From: a virus
Strand: one strand, 5' to 3'
Virus record (IMG/VR): IMGVR_UViG_3300012920_000119
Span: 1-35,347 of that record
DNA: 35,347 nucleotides
This document shows positions 7,427-15,469 of this stretch, piece by piece; the first letter of the stretch is position 1; each line of letters begins with the position of its first letter. The notes beneath the pieces are model-generated. The model did not search any database. It was not told where the DNA came from and saw nothing but the letters and a program-made list of their open reading frames with translations. The position numbers and the translations under genes were made by a program.

Positions 7427-7853
7427 ATCCTAACCCTCTCTCTGTGAGTACTTTATAATTTGCTTTGTGTGCTTGCTGTACGTCTTCTTTTGACTGACCT
7501 TTGTATGGCACTGCATAGCATTGTGCAATCATCATGTCGTTGATTGAATTACCCATGCTGTCAACTAACTCACCAAGTATACGACCAAACTTACCTGTTC
7601 CGTCTTTATATGTTCTTAGCGTGAATGTTTCACCTATAGGAAATCTATCTTCGATGTATTGTGATGCTAGTTTACCGTAGTGCTTTTCTTCTAAGTCTCT
7701 TGTGCGACTTTCAGGCGTATCGATGCCATGCAATCGTACACGCTGTTTGCGTAACCATACGCCGAAACCTAAGTCAATGTCAACATCTACTGTGTCACCA
7801 TCAACCACTCTTAACATCGTTGCTTTGTACTCAAACACCGTTTGGTTTCCCAT
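7413..7853 (-). CDS. Thermonuclease-like (SNase/TNase) nuclease
   Basis: A 146-residue nuclease of the staphylococcal nuclease fold, which cuts DNA or RNA with calcium. It shows RVVDGDTVDVDI near residues 15-26, RVRLHGIDTPESR (holding the Arg, Asp and Glu equivalent to R35, D40 and E43 of the S. aureus enzyme) and GKFGRILGEL (the R87-equivalent Arg). All key residues are present, so it should be active. The ATG at 7853 begins MGNQTVFEY; a TTG four codons upstream was rejected. It overlaps the preceding small gene by 23 bases. There is no obvious signal peptide, so it probably acts in the cytoplasm, perhaps on host DNA or RNA. Confidence 0.92.
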   Translation of the reverse strand: MGNQTVFEYKATMLRVVDGDTVDVDIDLGFGVWLRKQRVRLHGIDTPESRTRDLEEKHYGKLASQYIEDRFPIGETFTLRTYKDGTGKFGRILGELVDSMGNSINDMMIAQCYAVPYKGQSKEDVQQAHKANYKVLTERGLGYVAE

Positions 7854-8076
7854 CTGGAAATCCAATAATACGATTGTCTTCGTCTACTTCTACATTCAAC
7901 TTCTTACATGCTAGTCTCATAGTACCTTTATATTCTGTTGCATGAGGTGACCTGACGTTACGCTCAATCGTTCTCTTTGCTTTAAGACATTCGCTTAGTC
8001 CTTCTCTCACTGTATATTCTTGTAGTGATACTGGACTACCGAAAAACATTAATAAAACTATTGCTTCTTTAACCAT
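7831..8076 (-). CDS. Small Cys-containing, possibly exported protein
   Basis: An 81-residue protein beginning MVKEAIVLLMFFGSPVSLQEY. The first 17 residues are hydrophobic with one Lys near the start, as in a short signal peptide or anchor. Two Cys follow (in SECLKAKRTI and RLACKKLNV), which could form a disulfide in the periplasm. AAAGGA lies about 6 bases before the ATG. It overlaps the neighbours on both sides and shares a layout (hydrophobic start, two Cys, polar end) with the gene just upstream. Function unknown. Confidence 0.65.
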   Translation of the reverse strand: MVKEAIVLLMFFGSPVSLQEYTVREGLSECLKAKRTIERNVRSPHATEYKGTMRLACKKLNVEVDEDNRIIGFPDGKPNGV

Positions 8077-8275
8077 GATTGTGTCCTTTCATATCATGAC
8101 CTTCGTGGTTCATGAATTCTTTTGGGTTACCACACATTACATGGTCGTCTTCTGTAAACATTTGTTCTGCCACTGGTAGTGCTTTCATGCACTCGTCCAT
8201 AGTCTTATACTCGCCTAATTCGATTATACTATGATTTGCTTTCATAACAAAAAGAATTATTGCTAGTGTTTCCAT
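8069..8275 (-). CDS. Small His-tailed, possibly exported protein
   Basis: A 68-residue protein beginning METLAIILFVMKANHS. The hydrophobic start could be a weak signal peptide. Two Cys occur (DECMKAL and VMCGNP), and the C terminus is rich in His and Gly (MNHEGHDMKGHNHG), a pattern that can bind nickel, copper or zinc. It starts with a TAATG overlap on the gene before, which itself ends in HEGH. The pairing with a Cys/Met/His-rich neighbour suggests a metal or envelope role, but no family is recognised. Confidence 0.65.
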   Translation of the reverse strand: METLAIILFVMKANHSIIELGEYKTMDECMKALPVAEQMFTEDDHVMCGNPKEFMNHEGHDMKGHNHG

Positions 8276-8742
8276 TAATGCCCCTCATGTGCGTTTGCTG
8301 ATGGCGTTCTGATATTACTATTTGAATGTATCAAATCCATGATATCGTTTCTTATCTTCTCATGCGTTTGCTCTAAGTTTTCAATTCTCTTCATCATGAA
8401 CTCAATTTGAAGTTTCTGTTGTTGGTCAAATGGTGCCTGTCCGCTCTCTATTTCTGAAGTTAATTTTTCTATTTCTTCTGCTAAGTGTTCAATTAACATA
8501 AACTGTTCACTATCGGCGGGTAGACTTCCCATTTCCCCTCTCGGCCACTTGATACGAAACTCGGTGTTCATTTCAAGGTCTGACTTCATCATGGTTTGAG
8601 ATGTTTCTATTTGGTTTAATCTTTCGACTATCCCGAAATATGCCCACGTTGCGATTGCCGCACCAGCAATTAGACTGATGAGGTTACGCAATGGTAGTGC
8701 TACATTTGTATCGTCCGATACTTGTGATATTTTGTTTGCCAT
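8275..8742 (-). CDS. Membrane-anchored coiled-coil protein
   Basis: A 155-residue protein with one membrane segment near residues 20-38 (LISLIAGAAIATWAYFGIV) followed by a long charged, heptad-like region to about residue 140. It ends in SANAHEGH. The ATG at 8742 (MANKISQV) has GAGG about 12 bases upstream. A second in-frame ATG at 8760 has no ribosome site and is less likely. The layout (short cytoplasmic start, one membrane helix, coiled coil) resembles an inner-membrane spanin or a structural membrane protein, but no partner lipoprotein lies next to it. Function unknown. Confidence 0.7.
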   Translation of the reverse strand: MANKISQVSDDTNVALPLRNLISLIAGAAIATWAYFGIVERLNQIETSQTMMKSDLEMNTEFRIKWPRGEMGSLPADSEQFMLIEHLAEEIEKLTSEIESGQAPFDQQQKLQIEFMMKRIENLEQTHEKIRNDIMDLIHSNSNIRTPSANAHEGH

Positions 8743-8763
8743 ATAAGTATTTATCCTCATTCA

Positions 8764-8771
8764 TATTTATG
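8764..8771 (-). promoter_or_regulatory. Possible late promoter variant CATAAATA
   Basis: The minus strand reads CATAAATA, seven of eight bases of the T4 late box, in the short gap before the gene at 8742. The predicted start near 8758 leaves about 16 bases of leader with GAGG. Because the genome is AT-rich and one base differs, this is a weak call. Confidence 0.35.
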
Positions 8772-8786
8772 CAATTATCATGCTAT

Positions 8787-9845
8787 TTACTTCTTATTGT
8801 TGTCTTCTACCCTTCTGTTTTCTTCTATGTACTCATGATGCACGATGCCACTATTTGGTACTTTCCACTCTCTTCTTTCTTTGTGCTTTTCCCATAGTGT
8901 ATCTTCATCTTCGTTTACAATTTTTTTGACCTGCTCTGTCTCATCCGTTCTTTCTGCTTCCTCAGAGACGGTACGAACCTCTTTAGTTTCTGGGACGCTC
9001 TCTTCAGTCTCTTCGGCATCAACGGTCCCTGGTACTTGAACAGCATGTGCATCTACCTCCGTGAAATCTGCTATGTCTTCATTCTTTACTTTTACAAGTC
9101 TCGCATCTCTTAACGACTGATTTGCGGCGATTAATAGCAATACTGCCAATGGGTCAAACACAAAAATCAACAGTAAGATAACCCATCTCACTGCTTCATC
9201 AAAGTGGTCTTTTGCTTCATCACCGTATATCAGTTCTGCGATATACTTCAGAGGTCCTACCTCTGCTTCTAATTCAATCTGTTCTTTACTCAATACAAGT
9301 TTTTCTTGATTGAGAATTGCTATTCTATCTGACGCATCATCAATGATTGCGTTCAGTTCTGCACGTTCTTCTTTCTGCTTTTCTCTAGTTGCTATAGCAC
9401 CTGTATCGCCTCTTACTCTGTCGTAGTCAATCAGTACTTGAACTGCTTTGTCTAACTGCGAGATAACTAGGTCAGCATCTTTGATACGTTTTTGCTCTCT
9501 TTCAATACGAGTTTCTATCTGTGCGATTTCTAGTGAATTATCACCAACAGATATGGTCTGGTCCAGATGTGCTTTTGATAGAAATCCAAAGATACCCATC
9601 GATGTGATGAATACTAACACGATAACTGCGAAAGATAGGTACGATTTGAGTAGTATTGGTGTTCTTTTCCAGTTCTGATATAACCATGATGCTGTAACTA
9701 GTTTACCTACTTCTAGTACACCACCCATGAGAAGAACTGGTATCTTTGCCGCACTGAAGATAGCGGCAAGACCTAGTAAAGAATACAGTGCGGCGATTGA
9801 TGATATAGACAATGCCGACAATAAAGTAATTATTGCTAGTGTCAT
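8787..9845 (-). CDS. Multi-pass membrane protein with coiled coil and acidic tail
   Basis: A 352-residue protein. Hydrophobic segments lie near residues 3-32, 36-54 and 67-90. A charged coiled-coil region follows (about 100-200), then another membrane segment at 221-241 (WVILLLIFVFDPLAVLLLIA). The last 110 residues are soluble and rich in Glu, Thr and Val (SEEAERTDETEQVKK). It starts with an ATGA overlap on the RuvC-like gene. Proteins of this shape occur in marine T4-like phages, as far as I remember, without a known role. It could sit in the host inner membrane, or it could belong to a defence or lysis-timing function. Confidence 0.75.
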   Translation of the reverse strand: MTLAIITLLSALSISSIAALYSLLGLAAIFSAAKIPVLLMGGVLEVGKLVTASWLYQNWKRTPILLKSYLSFAVIVLVFITSMGIFGFLSKAHLDQTISVGDNSLEIAQIETRIEREQKRIKDADLVISQLDKAVQVLIDYDRVRGDTGAIATREKQKEERAELNAIIDDASDRIAILNQEKLVLSKEQIELEAEVGPLKYIAELIYGDEAKDHFDEAVRWVILLLIFVFDPLAVLLLIAANQSLRDARLVKVKNEDIADFTEVDAHAVQVPGTVDAEETEESVPETKEVRTVSEEAERTDETEQVKKIVNEDEDTLWEKHKERREWKVPNSGIVHHEYIEENRRVEDNNKK

Positions 9846-10405
9846 ATGCGTTCTATTCCTGCTTTACAGATATAATAAGCATCGATAATGTCTGTCACTG
9901 GCGAATCCAGCGTATCTTGTCCCATTATATCTTTTAGTTCTAACACATATTTATGCTGTTCAAGAAACGCTTTATACATCGCTTCTTTATTAGCATTACC
10001 TTTACCTGTAGCATACTTCTTAACTTCAGATGGCGATATAGTGCTATAACTCATCTGATTGCGATATAAACGCATCTTCAAAGCACCACCATTCTCACCT
10101 ATATGAAATACACGACCTTTTGCACCCATAGCATAATCTTCTATGAAAACATGGTCTATTGCTTGTAGACCAAACTGAGCATCTTGCTTACTCATGCAAC
10201 TCATCGCCCAACTAGAAATGTTATGATATCTTTCTTCTGCGCTATCCCATGGTTTATGAGGGTCGCCATAGATGTTGTTCCATGTACCCTCATATTTCTT
10301 TTTGCTTGTTAAAAAGTAAAACTTACAGGTAAAGAATGAACACTTATCATCTGACGATATGCATATCGCCGGACTACTTAGTGAATAATCTATACCTACA
10401 TACAT
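9842..10405 (-). CDS. RuvC-like Holliday junction resolvase
   Basis: A 187-residue protein of the RNase H fold. It begins MYVGIDYSLSSPAI, with Asp6 as first metal ligand. FIEDYAMGAKG supplies the second acidic residue, and VTDIIDAYYICKAGI at the end supplies the last Asp pair. PSEVKKYATGKGNANKEAM resembles the segment before the last motif in RuvC-type enzymes. It would cut four-way DNA junctions in recombination and before packaging, the job that endonuclease VII (gp49) does in T4. The ATG at 10405 forms TAATG with the gene before; a TTG two codons upstream was rejected. Confidence 0.85.
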   Translation of the reverse strand: MYVGIDYSLSSPAICISSDDKCSFFTCKFYFLTSKKKYEGTWNNIYGDPHKPWDSAEERYHNISSWAMSCMSKQDAQFGLQAIDHVFIEDYAMGAKGRVFHIGENGGALKMRLYRNQMSYSTISPSEVKKYATGKGNANKEAMYKAFLEQHKYVLELKDIMGQDTLDSPVTDIIDAYYICKAGIERI

Positions 10406-10563
10406 TACCAATACCCTAAATTATGTCCATTGTGGACAATGATAAACATACATGCAACAATATGTATGACTACCCAACCTGTTCTTAATATTGCTACGAT
10501 ATCAGACTTACGCTTGCTATCGTATGCTTTGGTCCCAATTGTCTTGCACCAAATATCCCACAT
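10405..10563 (-). CDS. Small membrane protein (52 residues)
   Basis: A 52-residue protein beginning MWDIWCKTIGTKAYDSKRKS. It has a basic stretch and then a membrane helix near residues 22-44 (IVAILRTGWVVIHIVACMFI) and ends HNLGYW. ATG at 10563 follows the upstream stop by one base, with AGAAG just before. It ends in a TAATG overlap with the resolvase gene, so it fills what would otherwise be a 159-base gap. I remember a similar MWDIWCKTIG small protein in T4-like marine phages; its function is not known. A membrane location is likely. Confidence 0.8.
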   Translation of the reverse strand: MWDIWCKTIGTKAYDSKRKSDIVAILRTGWVVIHIVACMFIIVHNGHNLGYW

Positions 10564-10564
10564 A

Positions 10565-10978
10565 TTACTTCTGGAATCTTAGTGTATACTGTTTGCCGTT
10601 GTATTCAAATGTCACAATAGAATGACTATAAACTGTCTGTCTTTGCTCATCATATCTTGTTTCTACTGAACACACTCTTCTTGTGCCGCCTACTGCTTTG
10701 CTATTGTTATGACCTAGAATACCACCGATGACTGCACCAACTGCGGCACCGTTGTCTACATTCTTTGTCACGTTATTACCAATTAGACCACCGATGATTG
10801 CACCTTTCAGTGTATCACCTGTCTTATCGCCTGATACTGTTCTATCTGTACAAACTTCGACTTGATATGGTTTCTTCATAATCACTTCTTTACTTACATC
10901 ACTGACAATCACGCCAGCGTTTGCATAGTTACACGCACCAAGTGCCAATAGTGCAATAGTTGCTAATAGTACTTTCAT
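10565..10978 (-). CDS. Glycine-zipper outer-membrane lipoprotein
   Basis: A 137-residue exported protein. Residues 1-16 are a lipoprotein signal peptide with LGAC ending at Cys16; cleavage after ANA (about residue 21) by signal peptidase I is an alternative. Residues 58-91 hold a Gly-rich zipper (GAIIGGLIGNN and GAAVGAVIGGILGH), as in the 17 kDa surface antigen/2TM family of Gram-negative outer membranes. The C terminus has strand-like segments. The family is bacterial and envelope-located, so this may be a captured host gene that alters the cell surface. It starts with a TAATG overlap on mazG. Confidence 0.85.
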   Translation of the reverse strand: MKVLLATIALLALGACNYANAGVIVSDVSKEVIMKKPYQVEVCTDRTVSGDKTGDTLKGAIIGGLIGNNVTKNVDNGAAVGAVIGGILGHNNSKAVGGTRRVCSVETRYDEQRQTVYSHSIVTFEYNGKQYTLRFQK

Positions 10979-11376
10979 TATAAGTCTCCTTGTTTCCTGT
11001 TTTCACTAAAATATGCATCAAACTTGCCGCCAGGATATCGACTTTCTAGTTTGAATACGTTCTCTTTAATTACCTCGTTAGGGTCAATATCCAACGCTCT
11101 GCAAGAATTAACCCAATACCAAATAATATCCCCAAGTTCTCGCTTGAGATGATATTTAGTCTCGTCATCAAGTGGTTTACCTTGAAACAATACTTTCTTA
11201 ACGATTTCTGCAAATTCGCCTCCTTCACTGTTTATACCCATTGCACCTGTTAAAAGCAATGGTATGTTCATTTCATCAATGTCTAGTAAAGACATTCTTC
11301 TAGTCAAACTAGACAAGTTTTGACTTTCATTAGATGTTACTGTACTAACAAATTCACTGTAATCTTTTAAGTCCAT
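10978..11376 (-). CDS. mazG: MazG-like nucleotide pyrophosphohydrolase
   Basis: A 132-residue all-alpha NTP pyrophosphohydrolase. The metal motif is EFAE at 54-57 and ELGD at 80-83, the ExxE...ExxD pair of the MazG fold. FKLESRYPGGKF near the end is also typical of phage members. It would hydrolyse nucleoside triphosphates, perhaps unusual dNTPs or alarmone-related nucleotides, in the cytoplasm. It directly follows nrdA, nrdB and the zinc-ribbon gene and shares TAATG with the latter, which places it in nucleotide metabolism. MazG genes are common in marine T4-like phages. Confidence 0.9.
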   Translation of the reverse strand: MDLKDYSEFVSTVTSNESQNLSSLTRRMSLLDIDEMNIPLLLTGAMGINSEGGEFAEIVKKVLFQGKPLDDETKYHLKRELGDIIWYWVNSCRALDIDPNEVIKENVFKLESRYPGGKFDAYFSENRKQGDL

Positions 11377-11525
11377 TATTCTTCGTCCTCTTCAAAATCT
11401 AATTCACCTTCTACTTCGCCCCCACAAAAAGGACATGTCTGCACTTCATAATAATCTTCATCCATGTTATGTGATATCTTGAACTCGGCATCACAATGGG
11501 TACAGAAAAAAGTTTTTCCTCTCAT
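11376..11525 (-). CDS. Small zinc-ribbon protein (49 residues)
   Basis: A 49-residue protein beginning MRGKTFFCTHCDAEF, with a second pair in TCPFCGGEVEG. The CxxC...CxxC arrangement (Cys 8, 11, 31 and 34) is a zinc ribbon, followed by an acidic tail (DFEEDEE). ATG at 11525 has GGAG about 6 bases upstream. It lies just after nrdB and overlaps mazG by one base. Such ribbons often bind DNA, RNA or RNA polymerase. Its place between nrdB and mazG suggests co-expression with nucleotide genes, but no partner is known. Confidence 0.85.
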   Translation of the reverse strand: MRGKTFFCTHCDAEFKISHNMDEDYYEVQTCPFCGGEVEGELDFEEDEE

Positions 11526-11533
11526 AGAAACTC

Positions 11534-12634
11534 CTACAGTTTGAAGTCTTTGAATGTATCGTCTGATACATCTTGCTTAATACCTCCAATAACATAGGAC
11601 TCTATTTCAGTTTCTTGAGGTGCGTTCTGTAGTCCAGAACTATTTAACCAGTGCAATGTCCACGGTAGTGGGTTGTCACCTGGTTTGATGCTGAAGATAG
11701 GGTCAAGACCAATCGCTTTCATACGCTTGTTTGCTACCCATTCAACGTAGTCTGCCAGCAACTTTTCATTTAGTCCAATCATTGAACCATCTTTGAATAG
11801 ATACTGCGCCCAACGCTTTTCTTCGTCTACTGCATCACGATATGCTTCATACATCCACTCTTCTTCTTCTTTGATAACGTCAAGCATTTCTTTATCATTC
11901 TCGCCTTTCTTGAAGTTCTTAATGATATGCTGTGTGATAGCAAGATGTTGACTTTCATCTCTCGCAATGAAAGAGATAATTTTTGCTGAACCTTCCATCA
12001 GTTTTAACTCACCGAATGCAAACGTACAAGCAAAAGACACATAGAAACGAATACCCTCTAGAATATTCACAGTGACTAATGCACGCCATAATTTACGTTT
12101 CAATTCTTTTGTCGAACCTTTACCTGTTACTTCATACTTTCTTGCATAGTTCATGAAGTCATCATAACACTTTGTAATGCTATCTGCACGTTCCATGATA
12201 CGCTTGTCATCAATTACTGTGTCAAAAATTTCAGCAGGGTCAGCATACAAGTTCTTAATCATATATGTGTAACTGCGACTGTGAATTGTCTCCATGAAGT
12301 CCCATGTGATGATACAACCTTCTAGTTCTGGTATCGAACAGTGAGGTAAAAATGCTAGTGCAGGACCTCTACCTTGAACACTATCAAGCAAAATCTGATA
12401 CTTTAGATTAGATGTGAAGATATGCTTTTGTTCAGGTCGCAACTCATTATAGTCGTTTCTGTCTTTCTGCAAAGATATCTCTTCTGGTCGCCAAAAGAAA
12501 CCTAATTGCTTCTGTGTAAGTTTGTCAAAGATAGGATACTTGAATTCATCGTATCTTTGCATACCTTGGTCCTCACCAAAGAACATTGATTGCTTAGTGA
12601 AGTCTACTTTATTCTGATTAAATACGCTTGCCAT
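11534..12634 (-). CDS. nrdB: Ribonucleotide reductase class I, small subunit (NrdB)
   Basis: A 366-residue ferritin-like subunit that holds the di-iron centre and tyrosyl radical for ribonucleotide reduction. Iron-site motifs are ITWDFMETIHSRSYTY (Glu, His and the radical Tyr in RSYT) and, later, ARDESQHLAITQHI (Glu and His). The C terminus (DTFKDFKL) is the tail that docks on NrdA. T4 NrdB is 388 residues, so the length fits. AGGAG lies 6 bases before the ATG. It follows nrdA by 9 bases. Substrate NDPs are converted to dNDPs for phage DNA synthesis. Confidence 0.96.
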   Translation of the reverse strand: MASVFNQNKVDFTKQSMFFGEDQGMQRYDEFKYPIFDKLTQKQLGFFWRPEEISLQKDRNDYNELRPEQKHIFTSNLKYQILLDSVQGRGPALAFLPHCSIPELEGCIITWDFMETIHSRSYTYMIKNLYADPAEIFDTVIDDKRIMERADSITKCYDDFMNYARKYEVTGKGSTKELKRKLWRALVTVNILEGIRFYVSFACTFAFGELKLMEGSAKIISFIARDESQHLAITQHIIKNFKKGENDKEMLDVIKEEEEWMYEAYRDAVDEEKRWAQYLFKDGSMIGLNEKLLADYVEWVANKRMKAIGLDPIFSIKPGDNPLPWTLHWLNSSGLQNAPQETEIESYVIGGIKQDVSDDTFKDFKL

Positions 12635-12643
12635 TTCTTTCTC

Positions 12644-14962
12644 CTATATTGCACACGCATCACACGTTTCATCATCGTCAGATGACTGCAGTGTAGCAGG
12701 TTGCGTTTCTGGTTGATTATCATGCCACCCGATTGAGTGTGCCGGTTCATCATCATCTTTCTTACCATCGTATGTGTTTTGATAGTAAGATGTCTTCCAC
12801 CCATACTTATATGTTGTCAACAAATCTTGTGCCATAACAGACACAGGTACTTCGTTGTTGTCATAGTTCTCTGGATTATACGACCAGTTACCACTGATTG
12901 CTTGGTCGAAATACTTTTGCATCATTGCTACAACTTTGATATACCCTTCATTGCTATTCATATCCCATAGCAATGTATAAGCATTCTTCAGTGTAGAATA
13001 TTGTGGAACAATCTGTTTAAGAGTCCCTTTCTTTGACTTTTTAACGGACAAGTAGTCTCGTGGAGGTTCAATTCCATTTGTTTCTCCTGACACAACGGAA
13101 CTGCTCTCTGATGGCATCTGTGCGGACAGAGTTGAGTTCCTGAGTCCATATGCCTTGATATCTGCCCGTAGAGATTCCCAATCACGACTTAACTTTCTGT
13201 TGCATATTTCATCTACTTCTTTCTTGTAAGTGTCGATAGGCAGAATACCATCTGCATATTTTGTTCTATCGTAATAGTCACACTTACCTTTTTCTTGTGC
13301 AACCTTATTAGATGCTTTCAGCAAGAAATACTGAAAACTCTCTGATAGTTCATCTACAAGTTCCCATGCTTTTGGGTCATCATATTTGACTTTGTGTCTT
13401 GCAAGATAATGTGCTAGACCTATATATCCAACTCCTAAACTACGTCTTGCTCTCGTTGATACTTCAGCGGCGAGTACAGGATACTTCTGATAGTCAATAA
13501 TCTCATCAAGTGAGCGAACTGCTAAGTCGCACAACTCTTCTAAATCATCAATGTCACGCAACTGACCCACATTGATTGCAGATAAAATACACAATGCAAT
13601 CTCACCTGCTTCATCATCTATATGCTGAATAGGTTTAGTAGGCAGTGTAATCTCTTGACATAGATTAGACATATAAACTCGGTCTTTGAATGAACTGTGA
13701 CTGTTACAATGGTCAATGTTCATCAGATAGATACGACCTGTCTCTGCACGTTCTTTGAGCATGTCGATAATAAGTTCTCTAGCACTTACTTTTTTCTTCG
13801 GTATGCTAGTTGCTCTCTCATACTTTTCGTACATCTCATCAAATTCTTCTGTACCAAATGCATCATATAGACCAGGTACATCATGAGGTGAGAACAGAGT
13901 GATATCTTCATTTTTTAGAAAACGCTCATAGAACAACTTCGACAACTGAATAGAGTAGTCAAGTTTACGCACACGATTATCTTCTGAACCTTTATTGTTC
14001 TTCAATACAATGATATCTTCAATCTCTTTGTGCCAGATTGGAAAGTGAGTTGTAGCAGAACCACCACGCACACCATTCTGTGTACAACAACGTACAGTTG
14101 CTTCAAACTTCTTTAAGAATGGAATGACACCAGTATGTTGTACTTCTCCACCTCTAATTTTTGAATTAATACCTCTAATGCGTCCTGCATTGATACCAAT
14201 ACCTGCTCGTTGAGATACATAATATCCGATAGCACTATCAGAATTAAAAATAGAGTTAAGAGTATCATCAACATCAACAAGCACACAACTAGCAAACTGA
14301 CGGATGGGAGTACGAACTCCCGCCATGACCGGCGTTGGTATGTTAATCTTGAACTGTGATATTGCATTGTAATATCTCCTTACATATTGAAGTCTAGTAT
14401 CTCTAGGATATTGTGCAAACAAAGTGGCGGCAATAAGAATATACATAAACTGAGGTGTCTCATAGATATCACCACTGCTTCTGTCTTGTACTAGATATTT
14501 GTCAACGACTTGTTGCAGACCAGCATAAGTAAAGTTTAAGTCACGGTCATGCTTCAACATCTTATTAAGATAATCCCATTCAGTATCGTTGTAGTATGTC
14601 AACAAGTCTTTGTCATATACACCTCGGTCGATGTTATGCTTGACATGGTCGAGTAAATCAGGATAGTCAAAATGACCGAACACGTTCTTTCGTAGTCCGT
14701 ACAACAATAGTCGTGCGGCAACATATTCATAGTTCGGTGCTTCAAGTGAAATCAAATCAGATGCAGACTTTACTAGAATTTTTTGAATGTCCGAAGTTTC
14801 AATGCCATCATAGAACTGAATACCAGAATTCATTTCGACCTGTGATGGTGATACACCATGCAGACCATCACATGCTTCCTGTGTGATTTTCTGAACTTTA
14901 CGAACATCTAAAGTTTCTTTTCTGCCATCAGTTTTAATGACATGAATATCTTCGTTGACCAT
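12644..14962 (-). CDS. nrdA: Ribonucleotide reductase class I, large subunit (NrdA)
   Basis: A 772-residue catalytic subunit. An N-terminal ATP-cone-like segment is visible (HVIKTDGRKETLDVRKVQKI). The active-site Cys pair lies in QFASCVLVDV and ALCILSAINVG, and the radical Cys and its Glu lie in SNLCQEITLP. The C-terminal shuttle pair is CDAC at 767-770, which glutaredoxin or thioredoxin reduces. The C-terminal tail PSESSSVVSGETNGIEPPR is also typical. All residues needed for activity are present. T4 NrdA is about 754 residues. AAGGAGAG lies 5 bases before the ATG. It is encoded 5' of nrdB as an operon. Confidence 0.97.
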   Translation of the reverse strand: MVNEDIHVIKTDGRKETLDVRKVQKITQEACDGLHGVSPSQVEMNSGIQFYDGIETSDIQKILVKSASDLISLEAPNYEYVAARLLLYGLRKNVFGHFDYPDLLDHVKHNIDRGVYDKDLLTYYNDTEWDYLNKMLKHDRDLNFTYAGLQQVVDKYLVQDRSSGDIYETPQFMYILIAATLFAQYPRDTRLQYVRRYYNAISQFKINIPTPVMAGVRTPIRQFASCVLVDVDDTLNSIFNSDSAIGYYVSQRAGIGINAGRIRGINSKIRGGEVQHTGVIPFLKKFEATVRCCTQNGVRGGSATTHFPIWHKEIEDIIVLKNNKGSEDNRVRKLDYSIQLSKLFYERFLKNEDITLFSPHDVPGLYDAFGTEEFDEMYEKYERATSIPKKKVSARELIIDMLKERAETGRIYLMNIDHCNSHSSFKDRVYMSNLCQEITLPTKPIQHIDDEAGEIALCILSAINVGQLRDIDDLEELCDLAVRSLDEIIDYQKYPVLAAEVSTRARRSLGVGYIGLAHYLARHKVKYDDPKAWELVDELSESFQYFLLKASNKVAQEKGKCDYYDRTKYADGILPIDTYKKEVDEICNRKLSRDWESLRADIKAYGLRNSTLSAQMPSESSSVVSGETNGIEPPRDYLSVKKSKKGTLKQIVPQYSTLKNAYTLLWDMNSNEGYIKVVAMMQKYFDQAISGNWSYNPENYDNNEVPVSVMAQDLLTTYKYGWKTSYYQNTYDGKKDDDEPAHSIGWHDNQPETQPATLQSSDDDETCDACAI

Positions 14963-14971
14963 GCTCTCTCC

Positions 14972-15466
14972 TTATCTAATTCTAAATTGTAAATATACTA
15001 AAGGGTACTTTGCTTTAATATTTGGTTGCGTAATCTTACACCAAGGTGTGCCTTTTGATACATAAATTCTACCAGGATATGATGCAACTACATCTTCTGG
15101 TTCACAGTCATGATATGTAATATACTCACCACCCCAATTCTTTGACCATGCTTTAGCAAAACAAACACTGATTACATAACCATCTGCTGGTCCGTGAAAT
15201 GGTGTAGGATAATCATCGTAAGTATATGTGTGTACGGTTGGATATAAAATATCTGCATTCATATATCTACGCATCTCTGGGTTATGGGTACAAATTTCTT
15301 TCAAGATTTCTTTACAAGTATCGATAATATCTTCATCCTTCATTTCATACAAATCTATTTTCTCTGTATCCATTTGTGTTACCATGTTATCATAAAAACA
15401 TAGTTCTGGATCTGTTTTTGTCTTATCGTACAAGTGGTCTGCTTGTACTGTATGTTGAAGTGCCAT
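14972..15466 (-). CDS. Dioxygenase-fold protein, apparently lacking iron ligands
   Basis: A 164-residue protein that resembles 2OG-Fe(II) oxygenases in its second half: VHTYTYDDYPTPFHGPADG, then WSKNWGGEYITYHDCEPED, GRIYVSKGTPWCK and a final strand ending FRIR. The WGGE element and the strand order fit the jelly roll. However, the usual HxD is HGPAD (H91, D95) with wrong spacing, and the distal His is replaced by Cys-Lys (143-144). It may be a catalytically dead relative, or the ligands may sit elsewhere. It follows a second oxygenase by only 3 bases and precedes nrdA by 9. ACGGAG lies before the ATG. Confidence 0.7.
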   Translation of the reverse strand: MALQHTVQADHLYDKTKTDPELCFYDNMVTQMDTEKIDLYEMKDEDIIDTCKEILKEICTHNPEMRRYMNADILYPTVHTYTYDDYPTPFHGPADGYVISVCFAKAWSKNWGGEYITYHDCEPEDVVASYPGRIYVSKGTPWCKITQPNIKAKYPLVYLQFRIR

Positions 15467-15469
15467 AAT

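Noticed and set aside
9948-9955. A CATAAATA late-like box inside the resolvase gene
   Set aside because: It has one mismatch and lies within coding sequence more than 100 bases before the next start, with no supporting leader.
12604-12804. A 66-codon minus-strand frame across the nrdA-nrdB joint
   Set aside because: It is an out-of-frame shadow of the nrdA end, His/Met/Lys-rich by chance, with no separate start signal.
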